NCBI RefSeq assembly: GCF_003583405.1
Contig: NZ_QXEC01000003.1
Span: 186,001-250,000 of the forward strand
Direction: 5' to 3'
From: Micromonospora radicis
GTDB lineage: Bacteria; Actinomycetota; Actinomycetes; Mycobacteriales; Micromonosporaceae
DNA: 64,000 nucleotides
In this document: one piece after another, positions 26,224-38,448 of the stretch
Position numbering within the stretch: position 1 is the first letter of the stretch
Layout of the letters: each line of letters starts with the position of its first letter
Position numbers and translations under genes: made by a program
Notes under the pieces: model-generated
The model's input: the letters and a program-made list of their open reading frames with translations, nothing else
The model's database searches: none
What the model was told of the DNA's origin: nothing

Positions 26224-27399
26224 TCACTGTGGAGTCCGCACGAGCGGCGGTTTCGTACCGGTCGGGGTGTCCGACCCGGGTGCGGTCAGGATGCGGGCCA
26301 TCAGGGCCGCCAGCAAGGCGGTTCGCTCCGGCATCCGGGAGACGTCCACGTACTCGCCCCTCGCGTGCGGGTAGCCGCCCACCCCGCCGAGGCCGTCGAG
26401 AGTCGGCACACCGAGCGCGCCGGTGAAGTTGGCGTCCGACGCGCCGGGCGCGGACACGCCGTGTACCGGCGGCAGCCCGAGTTCGGCGGCGACCGTGCGG
26501 GCGGTCTCCAGTAGCGGCAGTGCCACCTCGGCCGGCATCGGATACCGGTTGATCCCGCCGCCGATGCTGAGCCGGGCACCGCCCAGCCGGGGGGTCAGTG
26601 CCCGGATCGAGCGGTCCACCCGGTGGAGTTCGTCGCGGGTCCAGGCGCGGACGTCGACACAGAACACCGCGGCTTCGGGCACCACGTTGGTCATCGTGCC
26701 GGCGGAGAGGGTCGTGGGTGTCACGCTGGTCTCGCCCGATGCCAGCGCACCGATGGCGAGGACGTGGTGGGCCAGTTCCACACCGGCGTTGACCCCGCGG
26801 TGTGGCTCGACCCCGGCGTGCGCGGCGCGACCGGCCACCTCGACCCGGTAGACCGAGCCGCCCTTGCGCGCCACCTTCAACTCGCCCGTTTCGGTGCTGG
26901 GTTCGCCGACCAGCACCGCGCCGGAGCGCCGGGCCTGTTGCTCGATCAGCGGTCGGGACGCCGGGGAGCCACTCTCCTCGTCGCAGGTCAGCAGCAGACC
27001 GATCTGGGAGGTGTCGGGCAGGAGTTCGAGGGCGGTGAGCATCTGCACGATGCCGGCCTTCATGTCGCACACGCCGGGTCCGGTGGCGATGCTGCCGGTC
27101 AGGGTGAACGGCCAGTCTCGGATCGTGCCGGCGCGCCAGACCGTGTCGTAGTGCCCCAGCAGCAGCACTCGTTGCTCGGGTGCCGGCCAGAGCAGGTGGG
27201 GCAGTCCGTCGAGGACGACGCGCTGGGCCGGACGGCCCAGCGCGGCGCTGCCCCAGGCTTCCAGCAGGTCGGCGCAGGAGGTCAGTTCGGCGGCGGCCGC
27301 CGGCGGTGATTCGCGGGTCACCAACTCGGCCAGCCGCGTGATCATCAGTCCAGCTCTGGTTCGCGCACCGTGGCCGATTGCATCGACATCGATCATCAC
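26224..27399 (-). CDS. M20 family metallopeptidase (carboxypeptidase G2-like)
   Basis: 391 aa. Zinc-site motifs are present in order: LGHYDTVW near residue 82, GVCDMKAG near 110, and the base and bridging ligand in TCDEESGS near 140. GVEPHRGVNAG near 200 belongs to the lid dimerisation domain and SDANFTGALG near 325 to the last metal segment. Resembles glutamate carboxypeptidases, which release C-terminal Glu, and acyl-amino-acid hydrolases. Start is the first of two adjacent ATG codons. Transcribed in the same direction as the GCS2-like gene, with 118 bp between. Confidence 0.85.
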   Translation of the reverse strand: MMIDVDAIGHGARTRAGLMITRLAELVTRESPPAAAAELTSCADLLEAWGSAALGRPAQRVVLDGLPHLLWPAPEQRVLLLGHYDTVWRAGTIRDWPFTLTGSIATGPGVCDMKAGIVQMLTALELLPDTSQIGLLLTCDEESGSPASRPLIEQQARRSGAVLVGEPSTETGELKVARKGGSVYRVEVAGRAAHAGVEPHRGVNAGVELAHHVLAIGALASGETSVTPTTLSAGTMTNVVPEAAVFCVDVRAWTRDELHRVDRSIRALTPRLGGARLSIGGGINRYPMPAEVALPLLETARTVAAELGLPPVHGVSAPGASDANFTGALGVPTLDGLGGVGGYPHARGEYVDVSRMPERTALLAALMARILTAPGSDTPTGTKPPLVRTPQ

Positions 27400-27605
27400 T
27401 CAATGGTGCACCGGGGTCGCTTCGGAAGGCAGACCCGCGCCGTCACCGGTTGCCTCGCTGGCGGGTATCCCCTGGTCAGAGCTTCGGATACGGCACGCTC
27501 GGATACGACCGGGTTCGCGCGCGCCGTCCGCGGCACGCGCAGGCGGACGCCACGGTGAAGAGCCACCGGCCCCACCGTGGCGTCCGCCGTCGGGTACGCG
27601 CCCGA

Positions 27606-28358
27606 TCACTCTTGGAGCACGGAGAGGATGTTGCCGGCCGGGTCGCGGAACCACGCGATCGGCGGGCCCTCACCGCGGTAGATGCCCTTGGCGTCGACGT
27701 TGTCGTACGCCTCGAACCGCACGCCCCGGGCGACCAGATCGTCCACGGCCTGCTCGATGTCGTCGACCGGGAAGTTGAGCATGGTGTATGTGGCCGGCTG
27801 GTGTTCGGCCTTGGGATACACCAGCACCTCACGGCCACCGGCCAACCGCAGGTGCAGCATGCCGTACTCCTCGTCGACGTCGAGCCCCAACGTCTCGCCG
27901 TAGAACCTCTTCGCGGCCGGGATATCGTCCACCGAGAACCCGTTGAACGCCTTGGAACGCGCCAGCGACGTCCCTGCGGCGGGCCGGTCAGCCCGCTTCG
28001 CGGCGAGGTACGCCTCGTTGAGTTCGATCACCTGGACGTAGTTGCCGTCCGGGTCGAGCAGCGTGCCGAACAGCCCGTCCTTGCGTTCCTCCAACGGGAC
28101 GAGCCACGTCACCCCCATGTCGTCGAGGCGGGCGGCGACCGCCCGCGCGTCGTCGACCTCGAAGTTGAGGATCACGCGGCCCGGTTCGGCGTTCTTGCCG
28201 GCGAGGTCGTCGCGGCCGTCCACCAGCACCTCGAACCCGCCGAAGTCGAGGAACCCGGACGGCGTCTGCACCGGGTCGAAGGCAGCGACGTACCAGGCGC
28301 GCAGCCGTTCCGCGTCGGCTGTGCCTAGCAGGATGCTGCCGAGCTGGATTCGTCCCAT
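27606..28358 (-). CDS. Two-domain VOC (glyoxalase/bleomycin-resistance fold) protein
   Basis: 250 aa made of two VOC modules, residues ~1-120 ([14 protein letters not shown] to [12 protein letters not shown]) and ~133-250 ([19 protein letters not shown] to [12 protein letters not shown]). The second follows a common pattern of stand-alone VOC proteins. Such proteins bind metal or sequester small molecules, and some give drug resistance. Function here unknown. The ATG is preceded by GAGGAGCGG. Confidence 0.8.
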   Translation of the reverse strand: MGRIQLGSILLGTADAERLRAWYVAAFDPVQTPSGFLDFGGFEVLVDGRDDLAGKNAEPGRVILNFEVDDARAVAARLDDMGVTWLVPLEERKDGLFGTLLDPDGNYVQVIELNEAYLAAKRADRPAAGTSLARSKAFNGFSVDDIPAAKRFYGETLGLDVDEEYGMLHLRLAGGREVLVYPKAEHQPATYTMLNFPVDDIEQAVDDLVARGVRFEAYDNVDAKGIYRGEGPPIAWFRDPAGNILSVLQE

Positions 28359-28461
28359 TCCGCTCCTCCTCGTACCGTTCTACACGAACTTCCATCCATC
28401 TATAACATGGGGGCCGGACACCCTCGCCGCGCCACGCGTGCGGCTCGGCCGCCGTACCGGC

Positions 28462-29724
28462 TCAACCCGGTGGCGAGTCCCCGATCCGCCGCGCGAACGC
28501 CTCGGTGAGGCGCACCGACCGGCCGATCCGGTGCGCCTCCGCCAACAGGGCCCGACCCCAACGGCCCCACAGCCCGACGAGCCGGGAGGTGAGCAGCACG
28601 GTGTCGGCCGCACCGTCCTCCAGCGGGGTACGCAGGCCGATCGCGTGATGCCCCACGTGCGAGGTACCGAAGGTCGCCTCGGCGAGCAGGTCCGCGTCGA
28701 AGTCCAGCAGGATCGCCGATGGCAGCGCCGTCGGCACCCGGCCGCCCGCCCCGACGACGACCGTCCGGCCCGCCGGGTCGAGGCGGGGTAGCTCCCGCGC
28801 CAGTTCCGCGGCCACGTCGATGCCGCGCGCCCGCCGCGCCCACGACAGCAGGAACTGGTAGCTGGCCTCCAGGTCCAGCGGGCTGGCGCGCTGCATCAGC
28901 CGCCAGACGATCTCGACCGGTGGCTGCGGGTGCTTCGCCAACAGCCGGCGCAGGTTGCGCATGCTCTCGGCCAGGATCGCGTCCCGGTCCCGGGCGTGCG
29001 GGGCGTGCACCACCCACGCCCGCCGGGAGAGGCGAAACCCGACCCCGTCGTTGAACAGGCGGTAGGCCAGTTCCAGATCCTCCAGACCCCAGCCGTGGAA
29101 GTCCTCGTCGAAGCCGCCCAGCCGCTGGAAGTCGTCGGCCCGCACGGAGCAGTTCAACGTCCAGAACAGCACCCAGGGGGCAGCCAGCCGGCCCAGGTCG
29201 AAGTCGCAGTCGACGAACTGCGGTTGTCGGGCGTCGGCGAAGCCCGCCTCGTCGCCGAACCGGGCGACGACCTGCTCGGGCAACGCCTCGGCGGCTGCCG
29301 CCGCGAGACCGGGTACCGTCCCGGCGAGGTCGTATCCGTGGGCGTAACCCACCACCGCGGTGCGGCCGCCGGCCTCGTGCTCAGCGAGATGGCAGTCCAG
29401 ATAGTCCGGTCCGACGAGCGCGCCGGTGTCCAGGAACACCAGGACCGGAGCCGCCGCCAGGCGCGCGCCGGCATTGCGCGCCATCCCCGCCCGGAACCCC
29501 TCGTCCGGCTGGAAGTGGTATTGGACGCGCATCGACTTCGCCGCCTCGGCCACCACCGCGCGGGTGTCGTCCGACGAACCGTCGTCGGCGACGATGACCT
29601 CGAACGACGCCGCCGGCATCCGCTGCCGTGCCAGGTTCCCCAGCGTCTGCCGCAACAGCTGACTGCGGTTGTAGGTCGGGATGATGACCGACAGCTGCGG
29701 GCCGTTCCTGGATGAGATCGACAT
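28462..29724 (-). CDS. GT2 glycosyltransferase with C-terminal methyltransferase-like domain, paralogue 1
   Basis: 420 aa. N-terminal GT-A fold: LSVIIPTYNRSQLL near residue 10, VADDGSSDDT near 45, a strand ending VFLDTG near 97, and GGFDEDFHGWGLEDLELAYRLF near 205. The usual DxD metal motif reads DTG. After residue ~320 a Rossmann-like tail (VVVGAGGRVP, ILLDFDADLL, GLRTPLEDGAADTVLLTSRL) resembles a decayed class I methyltransferase. Same length and layout as the next gene, so a tandem duplication. Start has GAGGGG upstream. Acceptor and sugar are unknown. Confidence 0.75.
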   Translation of the reverse strand: MSISSRNGPQLSVIIPTYNRSQLLRQTLGNLARQRMPAASFEVIVADDGSSDDTRAVVAEAAKSMRVQYHFQPDEGFRAGMARNAGARLAAAPVLVFLDTGALVGPDYLDCHLAEHEAGGRTAVVGYAHGYDLAGTVPGLAAAAAEALPEQVVARFGDEAGFADARQPQFVDCDFDLGRLAAPWVLFWTLNCSVRADDFQRLGGFDEDFHGWGLEDLELAYRLFNDGVGFRLSRRAWVVHAPHARDRDAILAESMRNLRRLLAKHPQPPVEIVWRLMQRASPLDLEASYQFLLSWARRARGIDVAAELARELPRLDPAGRTVVVGAGGRVPTALPSAILLDFDADLLAEATFGTSHVGHHAIGLRTPLEDGAADTVLLTSRLVGLWGRWGRALLAEAHRIGRSVRLTEAFARRIGDSPPG

Positions 29725-29865
29725 GAACGCCCCTCGGGTCGACTGTCCGGTTACCAGTCTGGCGACCGCAGCCCCGTCGGCGCGCCTCACAGATTGCCCT
29801 CGTGCTACGGCCGGCCGGGGCGGCCGACGGCCGGTCGCGGCGGCCCCCGCCGTGCCGGGCTCGGC

Positions 29866-31128
29866 TCAGTACCGCCGCAGGGCGTGGACCTCCCGGGCCA
29901 GTTCCTCGGTCAGCCGCACGGAGCGGCCGATCCGGTGCGCCTCCGCCAGGAAGTCCGCGCCCCACCGAGACCAGAGCCCCGCGAGCCGGGAGGTCAGGAG
30001 TACGTTCTCCACCGCGTCGTCGGCCACCGGCGAACGCAGGCCGATCGCGTGGTATGCCAGGTGCGAGGTGTCGGCGGTCGCCGTGGCCAGCAGGTCGGCG
30101 TCGAAGTCCAGCAGCACCGCGCCGGACAACCCCGCCGGTACGCGGCCACCCGCGCCGACGACGGCCGTGCGGCCCGCGGCGTCGAGGTGGGGCAGTTCCC
30201 GTGCCACCTCGTCGGCCACGTCGACGGTACTTACCTTGTCCGCCCAGGAGAGCAGGAACTGGTAGTTGTCCTCCAGGTCCAGCGGTTCGGTCCGCTGCAT
30301 CACCTTCCAGATGACCTCGATCGGCGGCTCGGGATGCCGGGCGATGAAGTGCGCGATGTTGGCCTTGCCGTCGGACATGTTCGCGTCCCGGTCGCGTCCC
30401 TGGGGCGCGTGCACCGCCCACGCCGACCGGGTCAGGCGGAAGTTGACACCGTCCTTGAACAGCCGGTAGGCCAGTTCCAGGTCCTCGATGCCCCAGCGGC
30501 GGAACTCCTCGTCGAACCCGCCGACCCGCCAGAAGTCGGCGGCGCGCACGGAGCAGTTCAGCGACCAGAACAGCACCCACGGCGCGAGCAGCCGGCCCAG
30601 GTCGAAGTCGCCCGCGGCGAAGTTGCGGTGCCGCGGGTCGAAGAAGGCCGGTTCGTCGCGGAATCGGGCCACGACGTCCTCGGGCAGCGCCCCCTCCATG
30701 GCCTCGGCCAGGCCGGGCATCTCACCGTCGATGTCGTAGCCGTAGGCGTAGCCGACCACTGCCAGCCGCTCGCCACCGGCGTACTCGGCGAGCAGGCGTT
30801 CCAGGTACTCCGGGGCCACGAAGGTGCCGGTGTCCAGGAAGGCCAGGATCGGCGAGGTGGCCAGTCGGGCGCCGGCGTTGCGCGCCGCACCGGCCCGGAA
30901 GCCCTCGTCCGGCTGGTAGCTGTACTTGATGCGCAGCGATCCCGCTGCTTCGTCCACCACCGCGCGGGTGTCATCGGTGGATCCGTCATCGGTGACGATG
31001 ACCTCGAACCTCTCGACCGGCAGTCGTTGCCGCGCCAGGTGCTCCAGCGTCAGTCGTAACGCCGCACTGCGGTTGTACGTCGGGATGATGACCGACACCT
31101 CGGCATCGGTCCGCATTGGACGGGACAT
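29866..31128 (-). CDS. GT2 glycosyltransferase with C-terminal methyltransferase-like domain, paralogue 2
   Basis: 420 aa, same order as its downstream paralogue: VSVIIPTYNRSAAL, VTDDGSTDDT, AFLDTG in the DxD place, GGFDEEFRRWGIEDLELAYRLF, then the methyltransferase-like tail with VVGAGGRVP and VLLDFDADLL. Start chosen at the ATG with GGAAGGG upstream, well inside a longer open frame. Divergent from the second preATP-grasp ligase gene with 267 bp between, which should hold both promoters. With that ligase and the exporter it probably forms one functional locus. Confidence 0.75.
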   Translation of the reverse strand: MSRPMRTDAEVSVIIPTYNRSAALRLTLEHLARQRLPVERFEVIVTDDGSTDDTRAVVDEAAGSLRIKYSYQPDEGFRAGAARNAGARLATSPILAFLDTGTFVAPEYLERLLAEYAGGERLAVVGYAYGYDIDGEMPGLAEAMEGALPEDVVARFRDEPAFFDPRHRNFAAGDFDLGRLLAPWVLFWSLNCSVRAADFWRVGGFDEEFRRWGIEDLELAYRLFKDGVNFRLTRSAWAVHAPQGRDRDANMSDGKANIAHFIARHPEPPIEVIWKVMQRTEPLDLEDNYQFLLSWADKVSTVDVADEVARELPHLDAAGRTAVVGAGGRVPAGLSGAVLLDFDADLLATATADTSHLAYHAIGLRSPVADDAVENVLLTSRLAGLWSRWGADFLAEAHRIGRSVRLTEELAREVHALRRY

Positions 31129-31395
31129 GGGGGAACCCTTCCGGTTTGGGTCACCGGCGGCCAGTCTGTCACCCGCGTCCGAACGGCACATCTTCCAGAT
31201 TGCGGTGCTGCCCGGCGTACGCCCGGACGAGACGCAGGTGAGCGCACGCTCGAAGATGCCCCCTGTCGATCTCCCTGACACGCTGGGGCGACCTGTCCGA
31301 TTCCGGTTGCCGGTGACCGCGCGGCGGCACGACGAGGACGCGTGGTGGAACCAGTCGAGCTGCGCCGCCGGACACGCCAGACGGAGGGGCGACAC

Positions 31396-32745
31396 ATGCC
31401 TGGCCCGATCGAACTCGTCGTACCGAACAACGGTGAGTTCAATGTCCGTAACCAGACGGTAGACCTCGGCCCGCGCGGTACCGGCGACTACCTCGACTTC
31501 GGCACCTACCTCGCCGACCAGGCCGTCTTCTGGAGCAGGGCGGACCGGGTGCTCCTGCTGCCGGCCGGCTACGACCCGCTCTGGTTCGCCGACGTGCACG
31601 GGGCACTCGGCCTGGCACCGCCGACGGTGGTGTCACCGCAGCCGCGCAGCAACCGGCTGTTGAGCGACCTGTTGCACGACGCGGCCGCGCTGTCCGCGCT
31701 GCGGCGGGCCCTCGGCGGACGCCCGGTGCGGCTGCTGTCCTGGGGCGCGACCCCGGAGTTGTTCCTGCTGGCGGAGAGCATCCGCAGTTGGGGACAGCGG
31801 GTGGAGGTCGACGGCGTCACCCGCGACAACGACTGGACCAGCCGCTACCTCGACTCGAAGCTGGGCTGCCTGGACCTGGCCCGGGACCTGGGGATCGCGA
31901 CGCCCCGGTCGATCACGGTGATTGACCGCGACGAGTTGCGCGGGGCCCTGGCGGTGACCCTGCGACGGCACCCACGGGCCATCGTCAAGAGCCCGTACGG
32001 GGTGGGTGGGCAGGGATCTGCCGTGGTGGACGCCGACGACGAGAGCACGGCCGACTTCTGGGACCGGATGCACGACGACCCCTACCTGCGCGCGTACCCC
32101 CTGATCGTGCAGGAGTTCGTCGCCCACGCCCCCGGTCTGGGCTGCCCCGCGCTGGACTTCCGGGTCGACGACGACGGCGTCTGCGACCTCGCGCTCAGCG
32201 CGGTCACGACCGCGCAGGGGCATCTCTTCCAGAGCGTCAACGTCGGGGTGGGCTCGCTGCCCACCGAGGTGGCCGACCGGATCGTCCCCCTCGGTCGTCG
32301 CATCGGTGCGGCGGCCGGGGCGCTGGGCTTCCGGGGCTGGCTCTGCGTGGATCTCATCGCCGGTGCGGACGGGGAGATCTACCTAGCCGAGATCAACGCT
32401 CGACGCAGCGGTGCCATGCACTCAATCGGCCTGCTCAGTTCCGTGCGGTGGGGGCGGGACGTCACCCTGTCGTCGCACGACCTGAGCCGGGTACGGGGGC
32501 CGGGCCCGGTCTCCTACCGCGACCGGGTACGACCGGCGTTCCAGCGGGCCTGGGCGGCCGGGCGGCGGGTGTACCCGACAGCGGTTCGAGGGCTCTCCTC
32601 CGCCGAGCCGATGCTGGCGCTGGTGGCGGCCGGCTCCACCGCCGCCGAGGCCGAGGCCATCGTCCGGGACGTCCTGGCGGAGATCGACGAGCCGGCGCCA
32701 AGCACCGCTGGACCTGCCGGTCGGACGCCTGGCACCGGCGGGTGA
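31396..32745 (+). CDS. preATP-grasp ligase (PGM1-like), paralogue 2
   Basis: 449 aa and collinear with the ligase at 11583-12938: LVVPNNGEFNVRNQ, LLPAGYDPLWFADVH, LLSWGATPELFLL, RYLDSKLGCLDLAR, AIVKSPYGVGGQGS, AEINARRSGAMHS. Both have the PGM1-like preATP-grasp plus ATP-grasp plan and presumably form amide bonds between amino acid units. GGAGGGG precedes the ATG. Followed by a glycosyltransferase and two coupled ABC exporter genes, suggesting that its product is glycosylated and exported (inference). Confidence 0.75.
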   Translation: MPGPIELVVPNNGEFNVRNQTVDLGPRGTGDYLDFGTYLADQAVFWSRADRVLLLPAGYDPLWFADVHGALGLAPPTVVSPQPRSNRLLSDLLHDAAALSALRRALGGRPVRLLSWGATPELFLLAESIRSWGQRVEVDGVTRDNDWTSRYLDSKLGCLDLARDLGIATPRSITVIDRDELRGALAVTLRRHPRAIVKSPYGVGGQGSAVVDADDESTADFWDRMHDDPYLRAYPLIVQEFVAHAPGLGCPALDFRVDDDGVCDLALSAVTTAQGHLFQSVNVGVGSLPTEVADRIVPLGRRIGAAAGALGFRGWLCVDLIAGADGEIYLAEINARRSGAMHSIGLLSSVRWGRDVTLSSHDLSRVRGPGPVSYRDRVRPAFQRAWAAGRRVYPTAVRGLSSAEPMLALVAAGSTAAEAEAIVRDVLAEIDEPAPSTAGPAGRTPGTGG

Positions 32746-32919
32746 GCGCCACGATGACCACCGCAAGTTCTGTTAACCTCGATCGATCTCCGTGCGCGTC
32801 GTCCGCACGGTTTCCGGATCCCGGCACCGACGCCGGCCGTACGCACGGCGACACGTGCGTACGGGTGCGCTGCCGCCGAGGCCGGGCGTCGACCGAGCCG
32901 CTGACCACTAGGAGACAAG

Positions 32920-33833
32920 ATGGCCAACTCGCGGCGCTGTTCCGTGGTGATCCCGACCTACAACCGGGCCGACCTGCTGGGCTACACACTGGAGTCGCTG
33001 ACCCGGCAGAGCCTGCCGGCCGACCGGTTCGAGGTCCTGGTCGGTGACGACGGCTCCACCGACCACACCACGTCGGTGGTCGACCGCTACCGGGACCGGC
33101 TCGACCTGCACCACCTCTATCAGGAGCACGACGGCGTCGGCGCCACCCGGGCCCGCAACGCGTGCATCCGGCGGGCGACGGGCGATATCTGCGTCATGCT
33201 CGACTCCGGCGTGATGGCGCACTCCACGATGCTCGACGCGCACCTGGCCCGCCACGACTCGACCCCCGAGCCACTCGCCGTGATCGGCTACGTCTACGGC
33301 TTCGACCTCGACGGCGACAACAACAGCGAACTCGAACGGTTGATCGACCCGCTGGACGCCGACGCGACGATCGAGCGGCTTGCCGCCCGCCGCGACTACG
33401 CCGACGTCCGCGAGGGGTTCTACCGCCGCTACGACAACGACGACTTCGCCGACCTACCGGCGCCGTGGATCATGTACTGGACGTGCAACGTCTCGGCACG
33501 TACCGGTCAGCTACACGACGTGGGCCTGTTCGACGAGACCTTCCGCACCCTGGGCGGCGAGGATCTGGACCTGGGATACCGGCTGCACTGCGACGGGGCC
33601 CGCTTCGTGCTCGACCGCGCCGCCAGCTCCGTGCACTACCCCCACCCCAAGGACTTCAGCCTGAACCTCACGAACGCGACGATCAACTACCAGCACATGA
33701 TCGGGAAGTACCGCTCGCCGGTCATGCCGCTGCTGCTGGCGACGCCGACCATCCACCCGTTCAACATCAACGACGTGATCTCGGTGCTCGACCTGCCGCC
33801 GGACGCCACCCGGATGGACGGAAAGCAGGCCCG

Positions 33834-33837
<4 letters not shown>
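32920..33837 (+). CDS. GT2 glycosyltransferase without C-terminal extension
   Basis: 305 aa GT-A enzyme. CSVVIPTYNRADLL at the N-terminus, VGDDGSTDHT near residue 45, GATRARNACIRRATGDICVMLDSG near 75-98 (the DxD place again reads DSG), and TLGGEDLDLGYRL near 210. Shorter than the two paralogues at 28462-31128 because it lacks the methyltransferase-like tail. AGGAGAC precedes the ATG. Its stop overlaps the start of the first ABC exporter gene, tying it to export. Confidence 0.8.
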
Positions 33838-35725
<1,888 letters not shown>

Positions 35726-35729
<4 letters not shown>

Positions 35730-37510
35730 TCCACGTACTCGTCGGTTGCCGGCAACTCCTGGCCACCGCCTGGCGGATGGACCGCATCCGCACGATCGGC
35801 TCGATCGTCCTGATGGTCTGCGGTGCGCTCGCGGCACCGCTGCTCGCCGTCGGCCTCGGCGCGATGACCGACGCCGTGGTGGCCGGGGACTGGCGCGCGG
35901 GCGCGTGGTACGGAGTACTGGTCGCCGTCCTGGCCATCGTCACCCTCACCTTCAGCCACTTCGCGCACGTCCTCTACTTCGAACTCTCCGAACTCGCCGA
36001 GATCGACTTCGACCGCAAGCTCATCGAGCTGTCCAACGGGGCCGTCGGCATCGCCCACCACGAGCAGGCCGACCAGGCCGACTCGCTGACCGTCCTGCAG
36101 CGCGAGAGCCGCCGCTTCCGCACCGGGCTGGAGGCCCTGTTCGGCGGGGTGAGCCTGTTGCTCGCCATGGTGGTCACCGCCGTACTGCTGGCCCGGCTGC
36201 ACCCGCTGCTCCTGCTGCTGCCGCTAGCCGCGATCCCCCCGCTGTACACCGGGCGACTGGCCGAACGGCGCCTCGACGCGGCCAAGACCGCGACCGCCGA
36301 ACCCATCCGTCTCTCACTCAACCTGTTCAACCTGGCCACCTCCTCCCGTCATGCCGGCGAGGTGCGGGTCTTCCGGCTGGAGGAGCAGCTTCGCCGCCGG
36401 CGCACCGAACTGTGGGCGCGCGGCACCGCCGGCCTGCACCGGGCCCAGACGGCAGCCGCCGCCACCCAGGTCGCCGGACAGCTGGTCTTCGCCGCCGCGT
36501 ACGTGGGTGGTGTCCTGCTGATCCTGCGCGACGCCACCACCGGCCGGCACAGCGTCGGCGCCGTGGTCCTCGCCGTGGCCCTCGCCGCGCAGGTCAACCA
36601 GCAGGTCACCACGGCGGTCGCGCTGATGCAGGATCTTCTGCGGATGGCCAGCACCTACCGCCGGATGGAGCGGCTCGGTACCGCGGTCGCCGTGCCGGAC
36701 ACGTCGTCCGCCGGTCAGGTGCCGCCGGATCGGCTGCGGGCCGGGATCGTCTTCGACGGCGTCGAGTTCCGCTACCCCGCCACCGACGCGGTGGCGCTGC
36801 GCGACGTCGATCTCGCCCTGCCCGCCGGGTCCGTCGTGGCGATCGTCGGCGAGAACGGCGCCGGGAAGACCACCCTGGTCAAGCTCCTCTGTGGCTTCTA
36901 CCAGCCGACCCGGGGCCGCGTGCTGGTCGACGGCGTGGACCTGCGCGAGCTGCCGATCGAGGCGTGGCGGCAGCGGATCTCCGCCGGCTTCCAGGACTTC
37001 GTCCGGTACGAACTGCTCGCCCGGCAGGCGGTCGGCGTGGGCAACCTGGCCCAGATCGACGACGCGGCGGCCGTGCAGGCGGCGCTGGATCGCGCCCGCA
37101 GCAGCGATGTGCTCACCCACCTGGCCGAGGGGTTGGAGACCCAACTCGGCAAGAGCTACGCCGACGGCGCGGAACTGTCCGGCGGACAGTGGCAGAAGCT
37201 GGCGCTCGGCCGGGCACTGATGCGGGAAACCCCCCTGCTGCTGGTGCTCGACGAACCGACCTCGGCGCTCGACCCGGAGGCAGAGCACGGTCTCTTCGAG
37301 CGGTACGCCGAACAGTCCCGGCGGGTCGCCGCCACGACCGGCGCGATCACCCTGCTCGTCTCGCACCGGTTCTCCACCGTGCGCATGGCCGACCAGATCA
37401 TCGTCGTACGCGACGGACAGATCGCCGAGATGGGCAGCCACGCCGAGTTGGTCCGCGCCGACGGCCAGTACGCCGAGCTGTACGCACTCCAGGCCAGGGT
37501 GTACCAGTAG
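35726..37510 (+). CDS. ABC exporter half-transporter (TMD-NBD), subunit 2
   Basis: 594 aa with the same plan as subunit 1: hydrophobic segments in the first ~310 residues, Walker A GENGAGKTT near 375, signature LSGGQWQK near 485, Walker B LLVLDEPTSALD near 510 and ISHRFS-type H-loop as VSHRFS near 555. Both subunits keep complete ATPase motifs, so both sites may be active. GTG start overlaps the previous stop. Last gene of the rightward block; what follows is a decayed acetyltransferase on the opposite strand. Confidence 0.85.
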
Positions 37511-37540
37511 CCGCCGGCGGGTTCCACCCGGGCGGGCGGC

Positions 37541-37837
37541 GGCCACGCAGGTCGGGTACGACGGCGAGTCGGCCCAGGTGCAGGTCGGTTCCGGCGGGAC
37601 GGGTCCGCACCATGCCGAGCAGTCGGCCGTCGCGCCAGAGACCGGTGGTACGCCAGTCCGCGAGCCATTCCGCCACCTCCCCCAGCGATTCGTGCAGCGC
37701 CGGGATGGCGAGGGTCTCGTTGGTCACCGCTTCGTTCACCCAGCAGCAGCGCTGCAGCACGGTGACCGCCGCCGCGTCGGGCCCTGCTCCACCGAGTCGC
37801 CGATGCGGATGGCGACGGTGGCACCCAACGGCACCAT
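37541..37837 (-). pseudogene. Frameshifted and 3'-truncated GNAT acetyltransferase remnant
   Basis: A GNAT-like start (MVPLGATVAIRIGDSVEQG, from an ATG at 37837) is in one frame and the continuation (AAAVTVLQRCCWVNEA, then LGRLAVVPDLRGR) is in another. The switch falls near 37780, at a run of GGGCCC, as if one base were lost. Similarity stops after PDLRGR, where the acetyl-CoA-binding part should go on, about 30 bp from the exporter stop. So the gene is broken twice. Confidence 0.65.
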
Positions 37838-37848
37838 ACGCAGGGTGG

Positions 37849-38448
37849 TCACCACCTGTTTGGCGTGCTGGACGCGGCACCCGGATCGACCGACGGCCGC
37901 CAGTCCCGCCCGATCAGCCCGTACACCCACGAGTCCGAGACCTCGCCGTTGACCACGCAGTCTTCCCGCAACGTCCCTTCACGCACGAATCCGAGCTTCT
38001 CCAGGACCCGGGCAGATGCCGCGTTGCGCGTGTCGACCTCGGCCTGGACCCGATTCAGGTCCAGCGTCTCGTATGCCCACCGCAGCAGGGCACGCGCGGC
38101 CTCGGTCGCGTAGCCGTGGCCCCAGGCGGCATCGTCGAAGCAGTAACCCAACGACGCGCTGCGGTAGTCCGGATTCCATCGGGTCAGGCTGCACCAGCCG
38201 AGGAACGCCCCGTCGGAGTCCCGGTCCACGGCCAGCCGTGCCCCGGTGCCTTCCGCCGCCAGCTGCCGGCAGGCCGTGATGAACCGCTCGGCGCGTACGG
38301 GCTCGGTCCAGGGCGGCGCGTCCCAGTAGCGCAGCACGTGGGCGCTGCTGTGCAGGGCGAAGAGGGCGTCGGCATCGGTGTCGTCGAAGGGGCGCAGTCG
38401 CAGGCGAGTGGTGTGCAGCGTGGGGGTGGGCAGGGTCGAGGGTGCCAT
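37849..38448 (-). CDS. GNAT N-acetyltransferase (RimJ/RimL type)
   Basis: 199 aa. TTRLRLRPFDDTDADALFAL at the N-terminus (in two parts: TTRLRLRPF and DDTDADALF), YCFDDAAWGHGYATEAARALLRWA around residue 105-128 for acetyl-CoA binding, and NAASARVLEKLGFVREG near 145. This is the ribosomal-protein-alanine acetyltransferase-like group, which modifies proteins or small amines such as antibiotics. Start is the ATG at 38448 with GAGAGAGG upstream. It lies 11 bp after the GNAT remnant, and both are on the minus strand. Confidence 0.85.
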   Translation of the reverse strand: MAPSTLPTPTLHTTRLRLRPFDDTDADALFALHSSAHVLRYWDAPPWTEPVRAERFITACRQLAAEGTGARLAVDRDSDGAFLGWCSLTRWNPDYRSASLGYCFDDAAWGHGYATEAARALLRWAYETLDLNRVQAEVDTRNAASARVLEKLGFVREGTLREDCVVNGEVSDSWVYGLIGRDWRPSVDPGAASSTPNRW

